NCBI GenBank assembly: GCA_964401935.1
Contig: CAYOAL010000008.1
Coordinates: 62,001-126,000, forward strand
Direction of reading: 5' to 3'
Origin: JAPYTK01 sp964401935
GTDB lineage: Bacteria; Myxococcota_A; Polyangia; Polyangiales; Polyangiaceae
Length of the DNA: 64,000 nucleotides
Shown: piece by piece, positions 20,380-30,186 of the stretch
How the letters are laid out: every line of letters begins with the position of its first letter
How positions within the stretch are numbered: position 1 is the stretch's first letter
Notes under the pieces: generated by a model
The model's input: only the letters and a program-made list of their open reading frames with translations
Databases searched by the model: none
What the model was told of the DNA's origin: nothing
Translations under genes and position numbers: made by a program

Positions 20380-23300
20380 TCAGTGAGTGACGATGAACAG
20401 CTGGGTCCCCAACACCTCGTGCCGAATGGTCACATCCTCGGCGTGAGCCCGCGCGAGCGCGGCCTCGGTGGCGGCGCGGGCCACGGGCTGCTCCGCCACC
20501 AGGTGCCGCCGCGCGTCGAGGCGCACGAGCCGCGCGTCCTTCTCGCTGGCCCAGCTCGCCTCCACCTCTCCGTGGCGCGCCTCCGCCATGGCCAGGGCGT
20601 GCTCGGCCACCACCGTGAGCTTGTCGCGGAGGGCCGGAGGCGCGCTCTCGAGCCACGCCGACAGGGGCACCGCGTCGAGCTCGCGCTGCTCGAGCGAGCG
20701 CTTCTCGGCGACCAGAAAGTCGAGCACCTCTCGCTCCACGATGCGCTCCGCGTCGCGGGTCGGCACCTCCACGAGGCCGTCGCCGAGCAGAAACTCCGCC
20801 CAGTCCATCAGCTCCCCGTCGGGCGACACCGCCCACAGGTGAACGCTCTCGTCCTCGACCAGCCACCCGTCCTCCGGAGCCTCCGCCCACGGCTCCACCC
20901 CCGCCTCGACCGCCGCCGACTCGACGAGGAGCCGCAGCCCCACCACGAGGTGCCAGTCCTCGCAGTCGTTCACGCTCCGATCCGGCGCGCAGAGCACTCC
21001 CACCATCCCCTGGAGCAGCGCCTGGCGTAGCCGCCCGAAGAGGTGGCGCGGGATGCCGGCCTGCGCGGACTGGCGATGGGAGACCCGGGCCCACAGCTCG
21101 GAGAGCCGCTCGCGCAGTCGTCGGTCGTCCGTCTCCGTACGCTCGATGAGGGCGTCGATCGCGGGCCCGCGGTCGCCGACGAGCCACGCGTCGGCCTCCG
21201 CGATCGCGCCTTCGTCGGGCTCTTCGATCAAGCTCAGCTCCGGGGCCTGCTCCTCGGTGAGGCGCGCGGTGAGCACCGCTGGCTCCACCTCGAACAGCGC
21301 TGGCGAGGCTTCCCCCACCGCCATCGAGAACAGCTCGCGGCAGGCGTAGGCGATGCGTCCGTCCATCGTCCACATCGGGCGGTCGGGGTGGATCGCGACC
21401 AGGTTGTACACCACGACGGGCTCTCGCTGCCCCCAGCCCCCGAGGCGCAGAATGCGGCGCTCCACCGCCTGCGGGTTCCACGGCAGATCGTAGTTGATGA
21501 GCACGTGAGCCGCCTTGTGCAAGCCGAGCTCCACCGCGGAGTCGTCGGTGCACACGAGCACCCCGCTCGGGCCGTCGGCCACGGTGGCGTCGCTCACCCG
21601 CTCGCGAAACCGTGCCACCACCCCCATGCGCTCGCGCGCGGTGGACGCCTCGTCGATGATCTCCACCTCGCCGGTGATCTTGGCGCGCGCGAGCACCGTC
21701 GCGATCCGCGCCTGCGTCGCGCGATAGCGGGTCATGATCACCACCGCCTCGCGCCGGCAGTCGGCGAGGATCCCGAGCAGCTTGGCCTCCTTCTCGGAGA
21801 GCGGAGCCGACGGGCCGAGGCGCGCACAGAGGCGGCGCTCCACCGCCCGCAGCCGCCGCTTGAAGTAGCCGCTCCGCCGGAAGAACGAAGAGCTCGGATC
21901 CGGCGTCGCGCCGAACAGCGCGGCGTCGCCCGGCGAGGCGGTGTCGAGCAGCGCGTGGGCCACCGCCGCGAACGCCTGGTACGAGCTCCCGAAGGCGCTC
22001 TCGAGCGCGATGAACGCGCCGCCGTGCTCGTGGTCGCCCCGACGGAGATAGTCGGCGCGCATGCGTCGCAGCTCCGCGCAGGCCTCGCGCTCCGCCTCGT
22101 CGAGCTCGTACTCCCGGTCGGTCACGGTGCGGCTGGGCGGCCGCACATTCGGCGGGAGATCGCCCACGCGGGTGCGCGCGCACACACTCCGGAGCTCCTC
22201 CGCCACCTGCTCGCTCACCGCGGGCTCGTCCATGAGCTCCACGAGCTCGCCGAAGCCCTCGCCGGGGCACGCGAGCGCCGCGAGCGACAACACGTCGGCC
22301 GGCTCGTCGAAAGCGGGCGCCCCCGACATCACCACGCAGAGCTCCACCGTCGCGCGCAGCTTGGCCAGCACCTCGAGCGTCTGCTCACCGAGCAGCATCG
22401 CCTCGTCCACCACCAACACGTCGACGCCCACGAGCTCCTCCCACGAGCGCCTGAGCTCCACGGGCCCGCACAAGAGCACCTGGGCGTGAGCCACCCGCTC
22501 CGGCGGATCGAGCGGGTCGAAGCGCTGCACCTCGAGCCCCACCTTGCTCCGGAGCTCCTCGTGCCAGTGGCCGTGAAGCGACGTGGGCGCGACCACCAGA
22601 GCGCGGCGGCGCTCCAACACGTCCGACGCCGCGAGGACCCGTCGGCGCCGCAGCTCGCGCGACAAGATCAGCGCCGCCTCGACGGTCTTGCCCAGCCCTG
22701 GCGCGTCGAGCAGCAGCACGCCGCGCGTGAACGGCCGCGCGGCGAGGGCGAGCGGCACGCGCTGATGGTGCGGCGGGGGCTCGACCACCGTCGGATCGAA
22801 GAGCGGTGCGCTCAAGCGACCGCGACGGCAGACCTGCTCCGCCAAGTGCTTCAGCGCGAGCTCGTGAGCGGTGTCGAGCTCGCGCTTGTAAGCGACCTTG
22901 CGGCGCACCGAGGCGTCGGCGCCGAGCTCGCTGAGCTGCGCGTCGGTGAGCGAGCGCGCGTCGCGGATCAGGTGGGCGAGCCAGTCCTTCACCAGCGAGC
23001 ACCCGAGGTGGGTGGCGGCGATGGGCCCGCTCACCCGGAGGTTGCACTCGACGCTCGCTGCCGCGGTGGCCGCATCCAGACCGGCGAGGGCCCCGCCGCC
23101 CACGATGGCGGTGAGGTGAGCCCCGTGGGGCCGCTCCTCCTCGAACGCCAGGAGCTGCGCGCGGAGCGGCTGTACGCGCTTGGTGAGCCGGATCTCCACC
23201 ACGCCTCGCAGCTCGCGTGCGAGCGCCACGAGCGCAGCCCCCGACCTCGTCTCCCCGAGCCCGTGCCGCGCGCCGTCGAGGATGAAGGTGAGCACCGCGC

Positions 23301-23871
23301 GTTCGTCGCGGCCGAGCTCCACGTAGCCCACCGCGCTCTCGATGAGATCGTCGAGGTCGAAGCTGAGCAGCCGCTCGAGCAGCGTAGCGTCGCTCCGCGG
23401 CACCACGAACACCGCGCGCCTGAGGTGGGGACGGCGCAAAAGGTGTTGCACCTCGAGCGCCACGATCGCGTCCGCGCTCTCGACCCGCCCGGTCGGGCGT
23501 GCCGGGAGCACCTCGACCGCGCTGTCCGGCTCTGGCTCGAGCGGTAGATCGCGGCGCCCGCGATCGGGGAGCAGGAAGTCGAGCTCGCTCAGCGCGAGCG
23601 CGTCCTCCTCGCGCTCGCTCGCGAGCAAAACGTTGATGAGATCCGGCTTGCGCGTGGCGGCCGTCCCCGGACGCACCGCCCGGGCGAGCTCACGCAGCCG
23701 CTCGATGCCGAGGAGCGACAAGGCCTCGGTCTTGAGCGCGTCGTCGAGGTGCTCGCCGAGCGCCTTGACCAAGGTCTTGTGCGCGGTGCTCGCGCGCTGA
23801 ATCCCAGCGCTCTCCGCCAAACGCGCCAGTTGCTCGGCGCTCAGAGTCGCCAGGATTCCTCGCCAGTCCAT
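20380..23871 (-). CDS. Large SNF2/RapA-like helicase-family ATPase with altered motifs
   Basis: 1163 residues from ATG 23871, which has CCAGGA 7 bp upstream (a TTG at 23892 is less likely). The N-terminal 380 residues match nothing I know. Motif I is DAPGLGKTVEAA (about 388), motif Ia ALVVAPTSLHGHW, motif II VVDEAML (DEAM, not DEAH), motif III MSGAP. The second lobe has CTDDSAVELGLHKAAHVLINYDLPWNP, very like RapA/HepA, but motif VI reads VERRILRLGGWGQ where the family has EQRIGRxxRxGQ, so one arginine is lost. The C-terminus (about 350 residues) is helical. It may remodel a nucleic-acid complex. It converges on the PHP gene with only 45 bp between. Confidence 0.75.
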   Translation of the reverse strand: MDWRGILATLSAEQLARLAESAGIQRASTAHKTLVKALGEHLDDALKTEALSLLGIERLRELARAVRPGTAATRKPDLINVLLASEREEDALALSELDFLLPDRGRRDLPLEPEPDSAVEVLPARPTGRVESADAIVALEVQHLLRRPHLRRAVFVVPRSDATLLERLLSFDLDDLIESAVGYVELGRDERAVLTFILDGARHGLGETRSGAALVALARELRGVVEIRLTKRVQPLRAQLLAFEEERPHGAHLTAIVGGGALAGLDAATAAASVECNLRVSGPIAATHLGCSLVKDWLAHLIRDARSLTDAQLSELGADASVRRKVAYKRELDTAHELALKHLAEQVCRRGRLSAPLFDPTVVEPPPHHQRVPLALAARPFTRGVLLLDAPGLGKTVEAALILSRELRRRRVLAASDVLERRRALVVAPTSLHGHWHEELRSKVGLEVQRFDPLDPPERVAHAQVLLCGPVELRRSWEELVGVDVLVVDEAMLLGEQTLEVLAKLRATVELCVVMSGAPAFDEPADVLSLAALACPGEGFGELVELMDEPAVSEQVAEELRSVCARTRVGDLPPNVRPPSRTVTDREYELDEAEREACAELRRMRADYLRRGDHEHGGAFIALESAFGSSYQAFAAVAHALLDTASPGDAALFGATPDPSSSFFRRSGYFKRRLRAVERRLCARLGPSAPLSEKEAKLLGILADCRREAVVIMTRYRATQARIATVLARAKITGEVEIIDEASTARERMGVVARFRERVSDATVADGPSGVLVCTDDSAVELGLHKAAHVLINYDLPWNPQAVERRILRLGGWGQREPVVVYNLVAIHPDRPMWTMDGRIAYACRELFSMAVGEASPALFEVEPAVLTARLTEEQAPELSLIEEPDEGAIAEADAWLVGDRGPAIDALIERTETDDRRLRERLSELWARVSHRQSAQAGIPRHLFGRLRQALLQGMVGVLCAPDRSVNDCEDWHLVVGLRLLVESAAVEAGVEPWAEAPEDGWLVEDESVHLWAVSPDGELMDWAEFLLGDGLVEVPTRDAERIVEREVLDFLVAEKRSLEQRELDAVPLSAWLESAPPALRDKLTVVAEHALAMAEARHGEVEASWASEKDARLVRLDARRHLVAEQPVARAATEAALARAHAEDVTIRHEVLGTQLFIVTH

Positions 23872-24045
23872 GTTCGTCCTGGATAATTCCAATCAGATCG
23901 TCATCTCAAGTACTTATGCGTTTTTTGCGAGCGCCGACTCACATCCCGCGCTATGGCCTACACGCTCACTGTGTTGAGGGGCGCAGCGGGCGAAGGCGCG
24001 ACGGGTTTGGGTGGCACGGCGCGCCGGAACAGCAAAGGGGTTGTG

Positions 24046-25569
24046 ATGAACGGGTTCACGGGCTTTCAAAGGTACCTCTCCATCGGCGCCACGGGCGCCA
24101 TCACCGCGGCGCTCTTCTCCGCGTGTATCAGCACCACCACGTCTTCGGACGACGACGACGGCGGCACCGGCAAGACGCCGGAGACCGCTTACGTGGGCGC
24201 CAACGGGGTGGCCATCACCGAGGTGGCGATCTATCAGGGCGTCAAGCGGGTGCTCGCGCAAGCCGGCGCCCCGGTGGCCTCGAACGTGCCGCTCGTCGCC
24301 GGCCGCAACGCGCTCGTGCGCGCGTTCTACACCGCGCCGCCGGAGCGCATCGGGCAGACGGTGCGAGGCCGCCTGTGGCTCGATGGCGTGGCCGAGCCCA
24401 TCGAGACCGACGTGGTGCTCACCGGCACCTCGAACGACCGGGATCTGAACACGAGCGCCAACTTCAACGTACCGGGCGAGCTCATCGGCGCCACGTTCGG
24501 CTACCGGGTGGAGCTCCTGGATGAACAGGTCGAGGGCGTCAGCGACAACCCGTCGGCCCACCACCCCGTGGAGGGCATCGAGGCGCACCCCGTCGACGGA
24601 CCGGTGAACACGTTCCGCCTGGTGCTCGCCCCCTTCCGCTACGACGCCGACGGCTCCGGGCGGCTCCCCGACCTCAGCCCCGAAGCCATCGAGACCTACA
24701 AGAATCGCTTCTTGCAGCTCTATCCGGTGTCCAACGTCGAGGTCACCGTGCGCGAGCCGGTGGCGTGGTCGAACGCGATCCAGCCCAATGGGCAGGGCTG
24801 GCAAGAGGTGGGCATCACGCTCTCCGGCTTCCGCAGCCAGGACGGCGCGAGCGCCGACGTCTACTACTACGGCATCTTCAACCCCGCCGCGTCCTTCGGG
24901 CAGTTCTGCGGCTTCGGCTGCCTGCTCGGGGTCACCCTCCTCAACGATCAGCCTGCCGACACCGGCAACCCGGGCCTGCGCCTCGCCCTCGGGGTGGGCT
25001 TCGCGGAGGTGGCGACCGACACCGCCGCCCACGAGCTCGGGCACAGCCACGGCCGCGAGCACGCCCCCTGCGGCGACGGGCTCGATCCCCAGAGCATCGA
25101 CACGAGCTACCCCCACGGCGGGGGCTCCATCGGCGTGTGGGGCTGGGACATCGTGAGCGGCCAGCTCGTCGATCCGTCGCTCCACACCGACATCATGGGC
25201 TACTGCGACAGGCAGTGGATCAGCGATCACAACTTCGCGGCCCTCCTCGCCCGCGGCAAGAACGTGAACCTACCGCGCCTTCACGAGGGAGTGCACGAAG
25301 ATGGCGCCTTCACCGCGACCGCCGAGCACACCATCGCGGCCTTCGACGGCTTCGGGAAGACCACCTGGACCACGCAGCCGATGGCACGCCCGATCGGCAA
25401 GCCGACGCTCGCGACCGCCATCACCGCGGCTGGACCGACCATGGTGGAGGGGCACTTCTTCCGCTACGACCACCTGCCGGGCGGCTGGTTCGTGTTCCCC
25501 AAGCGCGACGTGCGCGTGGAGCGCATCGAGCTCTCGGTGGACGGTGCGTTCGTCGCCATCGACCGCTGA
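24046..25569 (+). CDS. Metzincin-type zinc metalloprotease lipoprotein
   Basis: 507 residues from ATG 24046 (AAAGGGG upstream). The signal peptide ends in lipobox FSAC, followed by an Asp-rich linker. The extended zinc motif HELGHSHGREH (HExxHxxGxxH, about residue 335) and a later Met-turn candidate DIMGYCD define a metzincin. The segments before it look like a beta-rich propeptide or binding domain. A secreted, membrane-tethered endopeptidase is likely; its substrate is unknown. It is divergent from the SNF2-like gene across 174 bp, which is AT-richer than the surroundings (near 23893-23925). Confidence 0.78.
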   Translation: MNGFTGFQRYLSIGATGAITAALFSACISTTTSSDDDDGGTGKTPETAYVGANGVAITEVAIYQGVKRVLAQAGAPVASNVPLVAGRNALVRAFYTAPPERIGQTVRGRLWLDGVAEPIETDVVLTGTSNDRDLNTSANFNVPGELIGATFGYRVELLDEQVEGVSDNPSAHHPVEGIEAHPVDGPVNTFRLVLAPFRYDADGSGRLPDLSPEAIETYKNRFLQLYPVSNVEVTVREPVAWSNAIQPNGQGWQEVGITLSGFRSQDGASADVYYYGIFNPAASFGQFCGFGCLLGVTLLNDQPADTGNPGLRLALGVGFAEVATDTAAHELGHSHGREHAPCGDGLDPQSIDTSYPHGGGSIGVWGWDIVSGQLVDPSLHTDIMGYCDRQWISDHNFAALLARGKNVNLPRLHEGVHEDGAFTATAEHTIAAFDGFGKTTWTTQPMARPIGKPTLATAITAAGPTMVEGHFFRYDHLPGGWFVFPKRDVRVERIELSVDGAFVAIDR

Positions 25570-25716
25570 GCGGTCGGCCGAGCCCTGCGCCTCTCCCCTC
25601 CGGGCCACGTCGCTCACGACCGGCCCGGCGGGAGCGACCGCCGCGATGGGCGCGCCGTCGGTTGTTCGTCGCCGCGTCGTGGTTGCGCTATCGTCTGTGC
25701 CCATGGCCACGCGAGG

Positions 25717-27714
25717 GTGGAGGCAGACCTGGCATACGAGCCAGTAATCATTGGGGTCATCGCCCTCGTCGCGCTGCTCACGCTGATCGTCTCCCTGCAG
25801 CGGCGCGCGGAGCCACCTCCCCCTGCGCCGGCACGCCGGTTCGTGTCCAAGGGGGCCGATCGCTTCGTCGCCCAGGGCCGCTACGAAGAGGCGGGGCGCC
25901 TCGCCATGATCCAGAACCAGTGGGACGAGGCGGTCGAGCTCTACCGCATGGCGCGCAAGCCGGATTTGGCCGCCGCCGCCGCGCGCCGCGCGGGCAAGCT
26001 CAACGTCGCTGCCGAGCTCTACGAGCTCTGTGGCGACTACGAGAACGCGACCGCCTGCCGCACCGCGATCCTCGAGCGAACCGCCGATCCGTCGGTCGCC
26101 CCCCCGGCGGACGCGGCCCCCTTGGCGACGTCGGAGCCAGCGCCACTCGTCCCCCGCGAGGTCGCGATCCCGAGGGCGCCCGCGCTCCCTCGGCTCGAGC
26201 CGACCGCCCCCCGTGAGCCCGCTGCGGCCGCCCCCGGCGCCGAGACCGCCCCCGAGGTGCTCGAGGGGCCGGGCCGGGCCGCCGCCGAGGGCCTCCCGAC
26301 GTCGGGCAAGCGCTCGTCGCTCCCGCCCCCCTTTCGATCGAAGCCACCGTCCGAGGACAGCTCGTATTCCATCGTCTCGAGCCCACCGTCCAGGAAGCGG
26401 TCGAGCGCCCCGCCCAAGCACGGGAGCGACGCCCCCCGCGGCAGCGACCCGCGGCGCGTCGCGAGCGACCGCCCGAAGCTCGCGCGCGCCACCCGTCCGC
26501 TCGGGAGCAAAGCGCCCGACGCGCTGGTGTCGGTCGCCGAGGTGGAGGCCATGGTGGAGGAGCTCGCCGAGGTGGGAGGTCTGCAGCGGCGACGCGATCT
26601 CCACGCGCTCTTCGCGGTTGCCCGGCCGCTCCGAGGCGCCCCCACCGAGCAGAGCCCGGGGCTCGAGACCCACCCCATCGATCGGTCGGCGCTCTGCGAT
26701 CCGGCGGTGGAGGAGGCCAAGGTGGGCGAGGAGCTCGGCTCGCTCCTCGCGTTCGCACAAGGGCAGCGGTGCGATCTCGGCAACATCGAGGTGTATCACC
26801 GCATCGGGCTCGCCCACCTCGCGGGCGGCAACTGGGAGGCGGCCGCGGCGGCGCTCGAGGCAGTCGAGGACACGTCCCCCGGCTACCGCGGCGCCGACGT
26901 GCGGGTCGCGGCGCTCGCCGCCTGGCGCGAGGCGCACGCCCCCGTGCTCGTGGGCCTCGGGGAGGGGGCTGGCGCCCGCTTCGACCTGCTCGGCGAGCTC
27001 GGCCGCGGCCCCCGCGCGGTGGTGTACCTCGCCCGCGACCGCGAGAGCGGGCACGAGGTGGCCCTCAAGGTGCTCGCGGCGCGGGTCGCCGGCGCCGCCG
27101 CACGCGCGCGCCTCGAGCAGGCCGTCGCCGCCGCCGCGAGCCTCACCCACCCAGCGATCTGCACGGTGCACGGCCAAGGCTTCGTCGCCGACACCCCCTA
27201 CGTGGCCACCGCGGTGGCGCCGGGCCTCGTGCTCAAGGACCTCGCCCCCGCGCTCGCGGTGGTCGAAGTGCTCGAGGTGCTCGTGACCACGCTCGAGGCG
27301 CTCGCCTTCGCGCACCGCCACGACGTCCTCCACGGCGATCTCCACCTCTCGAACCTCATCATGGGGCGTTCGGCGACGATCACGGTCACGGACTTCGCGA
27401 TCGGCGCCGCGCTCGGCGGCCCGAGCGACCCCCAGCTCGCCGCTCCCGAGGCGGCCAGCGAGCGCGACGCTCGGAGCGACGTGTACGCGCTCGGGGCCAT
27501 CGCCCACTTCCTCCTCTCGGGGCACCTCCCTCACCGAACGTCGGGCGGCGAGATCACCCCCATCGAGCGCGTAGCGCTCCCCGAGGTTGTGGAGGAGACG
27601 GTGCGAAAGGCCCTCGCCCCGCGCCCCGTCGAGCGCTGGCCCTCCGCGGCGGCCATGGCCCAGCCGCTGAGGGCCGTGCTCGACGCCGTGCGCGAACGTG
27701 CTCCTGGCCGTTGA
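25717..27714 (+). CDS. Membrane protein with TPR-like region and degenerate Ser/Thr kinase domain
   Basis: 665 residues from GTG 25717. An N-terminal helix (IIGVIALVALLTLIVSL), helical repeats (about 40-120: GRYEEAGRLAMIQNQWDEAVELY), a 150-residue Pro/Ser linker, a second helical repeat part (about 280-400), then a kinase fold. The glycine loop GRGPRAVVYLA and Lys of VALKVL are present. The catalytic loop is HGDLHLSN instead of HRDLKPxN, and the DFG position is DFAIG. The Asp and Asn remain, but the usual Arg and Lys are gone, so activity is uncertain. It could be a pseudokinase scaffold. The 147 bp upstream holds nothing clear. Confidence 0.7.
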   Translation: MEADLAYEPVIIGVIALVALLTLIVSLQRRAEPPPPAPARRFVSKGADRFVAQGRYEEAGRLAMIQNQWDEAVELYRMARKPDLAAAAARRAGKLNVAAELYELCGDYENATACRTAILERTADPSVAPPADAAPLATSEPAPLVPREVAIPRAPALPRLEPTAPREPAAAAPGAETAPEVLEGPGRAAAEGLPTSGKRSSLPPPFRSKPPSEDSSYSIVSSPPSRKRSSAPPKHGSDAPRGSDPRRVASDRPKLARATRPLGSKAPDALVSVAEVEAMVEELAEVGGLQRRRDLHALFAVARPLRGAPTEQSPGLETHPIDRSALCDPAVEEAKVGEELGSLLAFAQGQRCDLGNIEVYHRIGLAHLAGGNWEAAAAALEAVEDTSPGYRGADVRVAALAAWREAHAPVLVGLGEGAGARFDLLGELGRGPRAVVYLARDRESGHEVALKVLAARVAGAAARARLEQAVAAAASLTHPAICTVHGQGFVADTPYVATAVAPGLVLKDLAPALAVVEVLEVLVTTLEALAFAHRHDVLHGDLHLSNLIMGRSATITVTDFAIGAALGGPSDPQLAAPEAASERDARSDVYALGAIAHFLLSGHLPHRTSGGEITPIERVALPEVVEETVRKALAPRPVERWPSAAAMAQPLRAVLDAVRERAPGR

Positions 27715-27748
27715 CCGGAGGCCCCATCGCCAGGTATCTCAACCTGCG

Positions 27749-29554
27749 ATGGCACTTCTCCGTACCCCCCTCGTCTCCACCTTATCGCTCCTGGTCGCGG
27801 CCGCGGTCACCACCGTCACGCTCGGCGCCGAAGCCCAGCCCGCGCTGCGCTTCACCACCACCGCCGCGGGGGGCATCGTGGCCACCGGCAACACGCTCGG
27901 GCTCGCCAAGGCGAGCGACAACGGACCGGGCACCAACGACTCCATCGGCACCTTCATCTCGCTCGATCCGACGAGCGTCGACGACACCCCCGCCCCGCTC
28001 GGCGCGCCGTGGCCGGCCGGCACCACCTCCAACTGGATGGAGAACGGCTCGACGGCCGTGCTGCTCCTCCCTGCCGACGCGGAGATCCTCCACGCCGAGC
28101 TCATCTGGGGCGGCAGCCACTGGTACGCGACGGATCTGCGCGACGAAATCGACAACCCCATCACCTTCTTCGCGGGCAGCACCAGCGTCAGCGTGGCCCC
28201 GCTGCCCGGCACCGCGCTCACCATCCAACAGAACGCGGGGACGTTCGTGGCGAACTACTACATGCGGTCCGCCAACGTGACGGCGTTCGTGCAGCAGCAC
28301 ATGTCGTCCACCTACGCGGTGCAGGGGGTGCCGGCGACCGAGGACACCGGCATCCAGTCGCTCAATGCGGCCGGCTGGACCCTCATCGTCGCCTACCGCG
28401 ACGGCAGCCAGCCCATCCGCAACTTGTCCATCTTCGTAGGCGGCTCGTTCATCAACGAGGACGACCTCCAAGACTACACCGTGAGCGGCTTCTGCGCGCC
28501 GCCCTCGGGCGTGGTGGAGGGCAACCTCGTGGTCAGCGCCCTCGAGGGCGACGCCAACCTCACCGGCGACGAGCTCCTCATCGCCCCGAGCCCCACGAGC
28601 GCGTTCGTCAACCTCTCGGGCCCCAACAACCCCGCCACCAACTTCTTCGCGTCGCAGATCAACGGCGTGACCGGGCAGCTCGACACCTCCGGCTCCTTCG
28701 GCAACGCGAACCACGTCGCCATGCCGGGGACCAACGTGAGCGGCGCGCGCCAGGGGTGGGACGTGACCACCGTCGCCGTCAGCTCCGACCTCGGACACCT
28801 CGCCAACGACCAGACCGAGGCGGTGGTGCGGACCCGCACCGAGGGCGACTCCTACGTGCCGGTGGCGGTGGCCCTCGAGATCGACGTGAAGTCGCCCAAC
28901 TTCGGCGACTCCACCACCAGCGCCGACACCACCGTGGCTCAGGTGGGCGACACGTTCGAGGTGACCGCGACCGTCACCAACACCGGGCAGGCGGAGGCCA
29001 CCGATCTCGCCTTCGTGCTCGCGCTCGACGCGGGCCTCACCCTCGACAGCTACAGCACCGACGGCAGCGCCGGCGACATCGACGGCCAGCCGGTCACCAC
29101 GAGCACCCTCGCCAGCGGCGTCCCCGCCGGCGATCTCGGCATCGATCAAACCCGCACCGTGAAGCTCGTGGTGTCGGTGGTCGACGCCCCCAACGACGAC
29201 ACCGCCTTCGTGTTCGCGCCGATCTGGGAGCACACCTTCGTGACCTGTGACGGCGACCCCGCCATCGACGAGTCGTTCACCGCCCCCCAGGCGACGGTGC
29301 CCTTCCAAGGCGAAGACCCCACCGGCGCGGGCGGCGCAGGCGCGGGCGGGAGCCCGGTCGGCGCGGGCGGCGCGGGCGGCACCGGCAGCGCCGCCGGCGG
29401 CAGCGGCAACGGCAACGACATCGACGACCCCGTCGAGGAGGGCGGCTGTGGCTGCGCGACCATCGGCCGCGAGCCGGCAGGCACCGTGTCGGTGACCGCC
29501 TTCATGCTCACCGGGCTGCTCCTCGCGCGGCGTCGCCGCCGAAATCCGGCCTGA
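27749..29554 (+). CDS. Secreted MYXO-CTERM surface protein with DUF11-like repeat
   Basis: About 601 residues from ATG 27749. Signal peptide to GAEAQ; a large beta-rich region (WGGSHWYATDL, GWTLIVAYRDGSQPIRNLSIFVGG, resembling DUF3344-type surface modules); a DUF11-like domain (VAQVGDTFEVTATVTNTGQA, about 405-500); a Gly/Ala linker; then a C-terminal signal with EEGGCGC, a hydrophobic helix and RRRRR. This three-part tail is the MYXO-CTERM sorting signal, known to be processed by myxosortase in Myxococcota and linked to outer-surface display. It lies 34 bp after the degenerate-kinase gene. Confidence 0.85.
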   Translation: MALLRTPLVSTLSLLVAAAVTTVTLGAEAQPALRFTTTAAGGIVATGNTLGLAKASDNGPGTNDSIGTFISLDPTSVDDTPAPLGAPWPAGTTSNWMENGSTAVLLLPADAEILHAELIWGGSHWYATDLRDEIDNPITFFAGSTSVSVAPLPGTALTIQQNAGTFVANYYMRSANVTAFVQQHMSSTYAVQGVPATEDTGIQSLNAAGWTLIVAYRDGSQPIRNLSIFVGGSFINEDDLQDYTVSGFCAPPSGVVEGNLVVSALEGDANLTGDELLIAPSPTSAFVNLSGPNNPATNFFASQINGVTGQLDTSGSFGNANHVAMPGTNVSGARQGWDVTTVAVSSDLGHLANDQTEAVVRTRTEGDSYVPVAVALEIDVKSPNFGDSTTSADTTVAQVGDTFEVTATVTNTGQAEATDLAFVLALDAGLTLDSYSTDGSAGDIDGQPVTTSTLASGVPAGDLGIDQTRTVKLVVSVVDAPNDDTAFVFAPIWEHTFVTCDGDPAIDESFTAPQATVPFQGEDPTGAGGAGAGGSPVGAGGAGGTGSAAGGSGNGNDIDDPVEEGGCGCATIGREPAGTVSVTAFMLTGLLLARRRRRNPA

Positions 29555-29634
29555 CCCGCCGCGACCCGGCCAGCCCGCGGCCCGCGCCGGCACCCCCTTT
29601 GTCGTGGAGCGGGCGCGGGCTCGGCCGGCCTGGC

Positions 29635-30177
29635 TCAGCCGGCGCGGCCCGCCGCCATTCGCAGCCAGCTCGCCACCGTGAGCGCCGCCAAATCGTTGGC
29701 GTAGCTCTTGTCGTCCACCGGGCGCTGCTTCGCCACCGCTCGCTTCATGTGCTCGGTGGCGAGCCAGCCGATGGCGTGGATCGCGTCGTGGCGGCTCATG
29801 CCTTCGCGTTGGAGCCGCTCGAGCGCCCCTCGCGCCTCGGGGGGGGCCGCGTCCGCGAGCTGGCTCTCCACGATCACGTGCATCGCCGCGTGCCGCTGCA
29901 TCGACGGGGGCATTTGTGCCGATTTCAAAGTCGCGTGGTGGTACTTGGCCACGCGCGAGAGCCGCTCGCGCTCCTCGAGTGCGCTCCACGCCGCGGCGTC
30001 CACCGCCACGTTGGCGTCGTATCCCAGCTCCTCGGCCACCTCCGTCGGGAGCGGCGCTGCCGCCGACCAGCTCGGGGGGGCGGCGCGCGGCCCCTTCGTT
30101 GCCGCCGGTCTCGGCGACCGCGCGCGCTGCCGCGCCTTGGCCTTCTCCGCTCGCTTCTGCCCGCGACTCTTCGCCAC
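29635..30177 (-). CDS. DUF1841 family protein
   Basis: 180 residues. The N-terminal 40 are Lys/Arg/Ala-rich and probably disordered. The helical domain from about 70 has HAAMHVIVESQLAD and LQREGMSRHDAIHAIGWLATEHM, the conserved blocks of DUF1841, a bacterial family of unknown function. His residues in HDAIHAIG could bind a metal (inference). It converges on the MYXO-CTERM gene across 80 GC-rich bases, and is 9 bp downstream of the radical SAM gene, so probably co-transcribed. Confidence 0.8.
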   Translation of the reverse strand: MAKSRGQKRAEKAKARQRARSPRPAATKGPRAAPPSWSAAAPLPTEVAEELGYDANVAVDAAAWSALEERERLSRVAKYHHATLKSAQMPPSMQRHAAMHVIVESQLADAAPPEARGALERLQREGMSRHDAIHAIGWLATEHMKRAVAKQRPVDDKSYANDLAALTVASWLRMAAGRAG

Positions 30178-30186
30178 GCGCCGACC

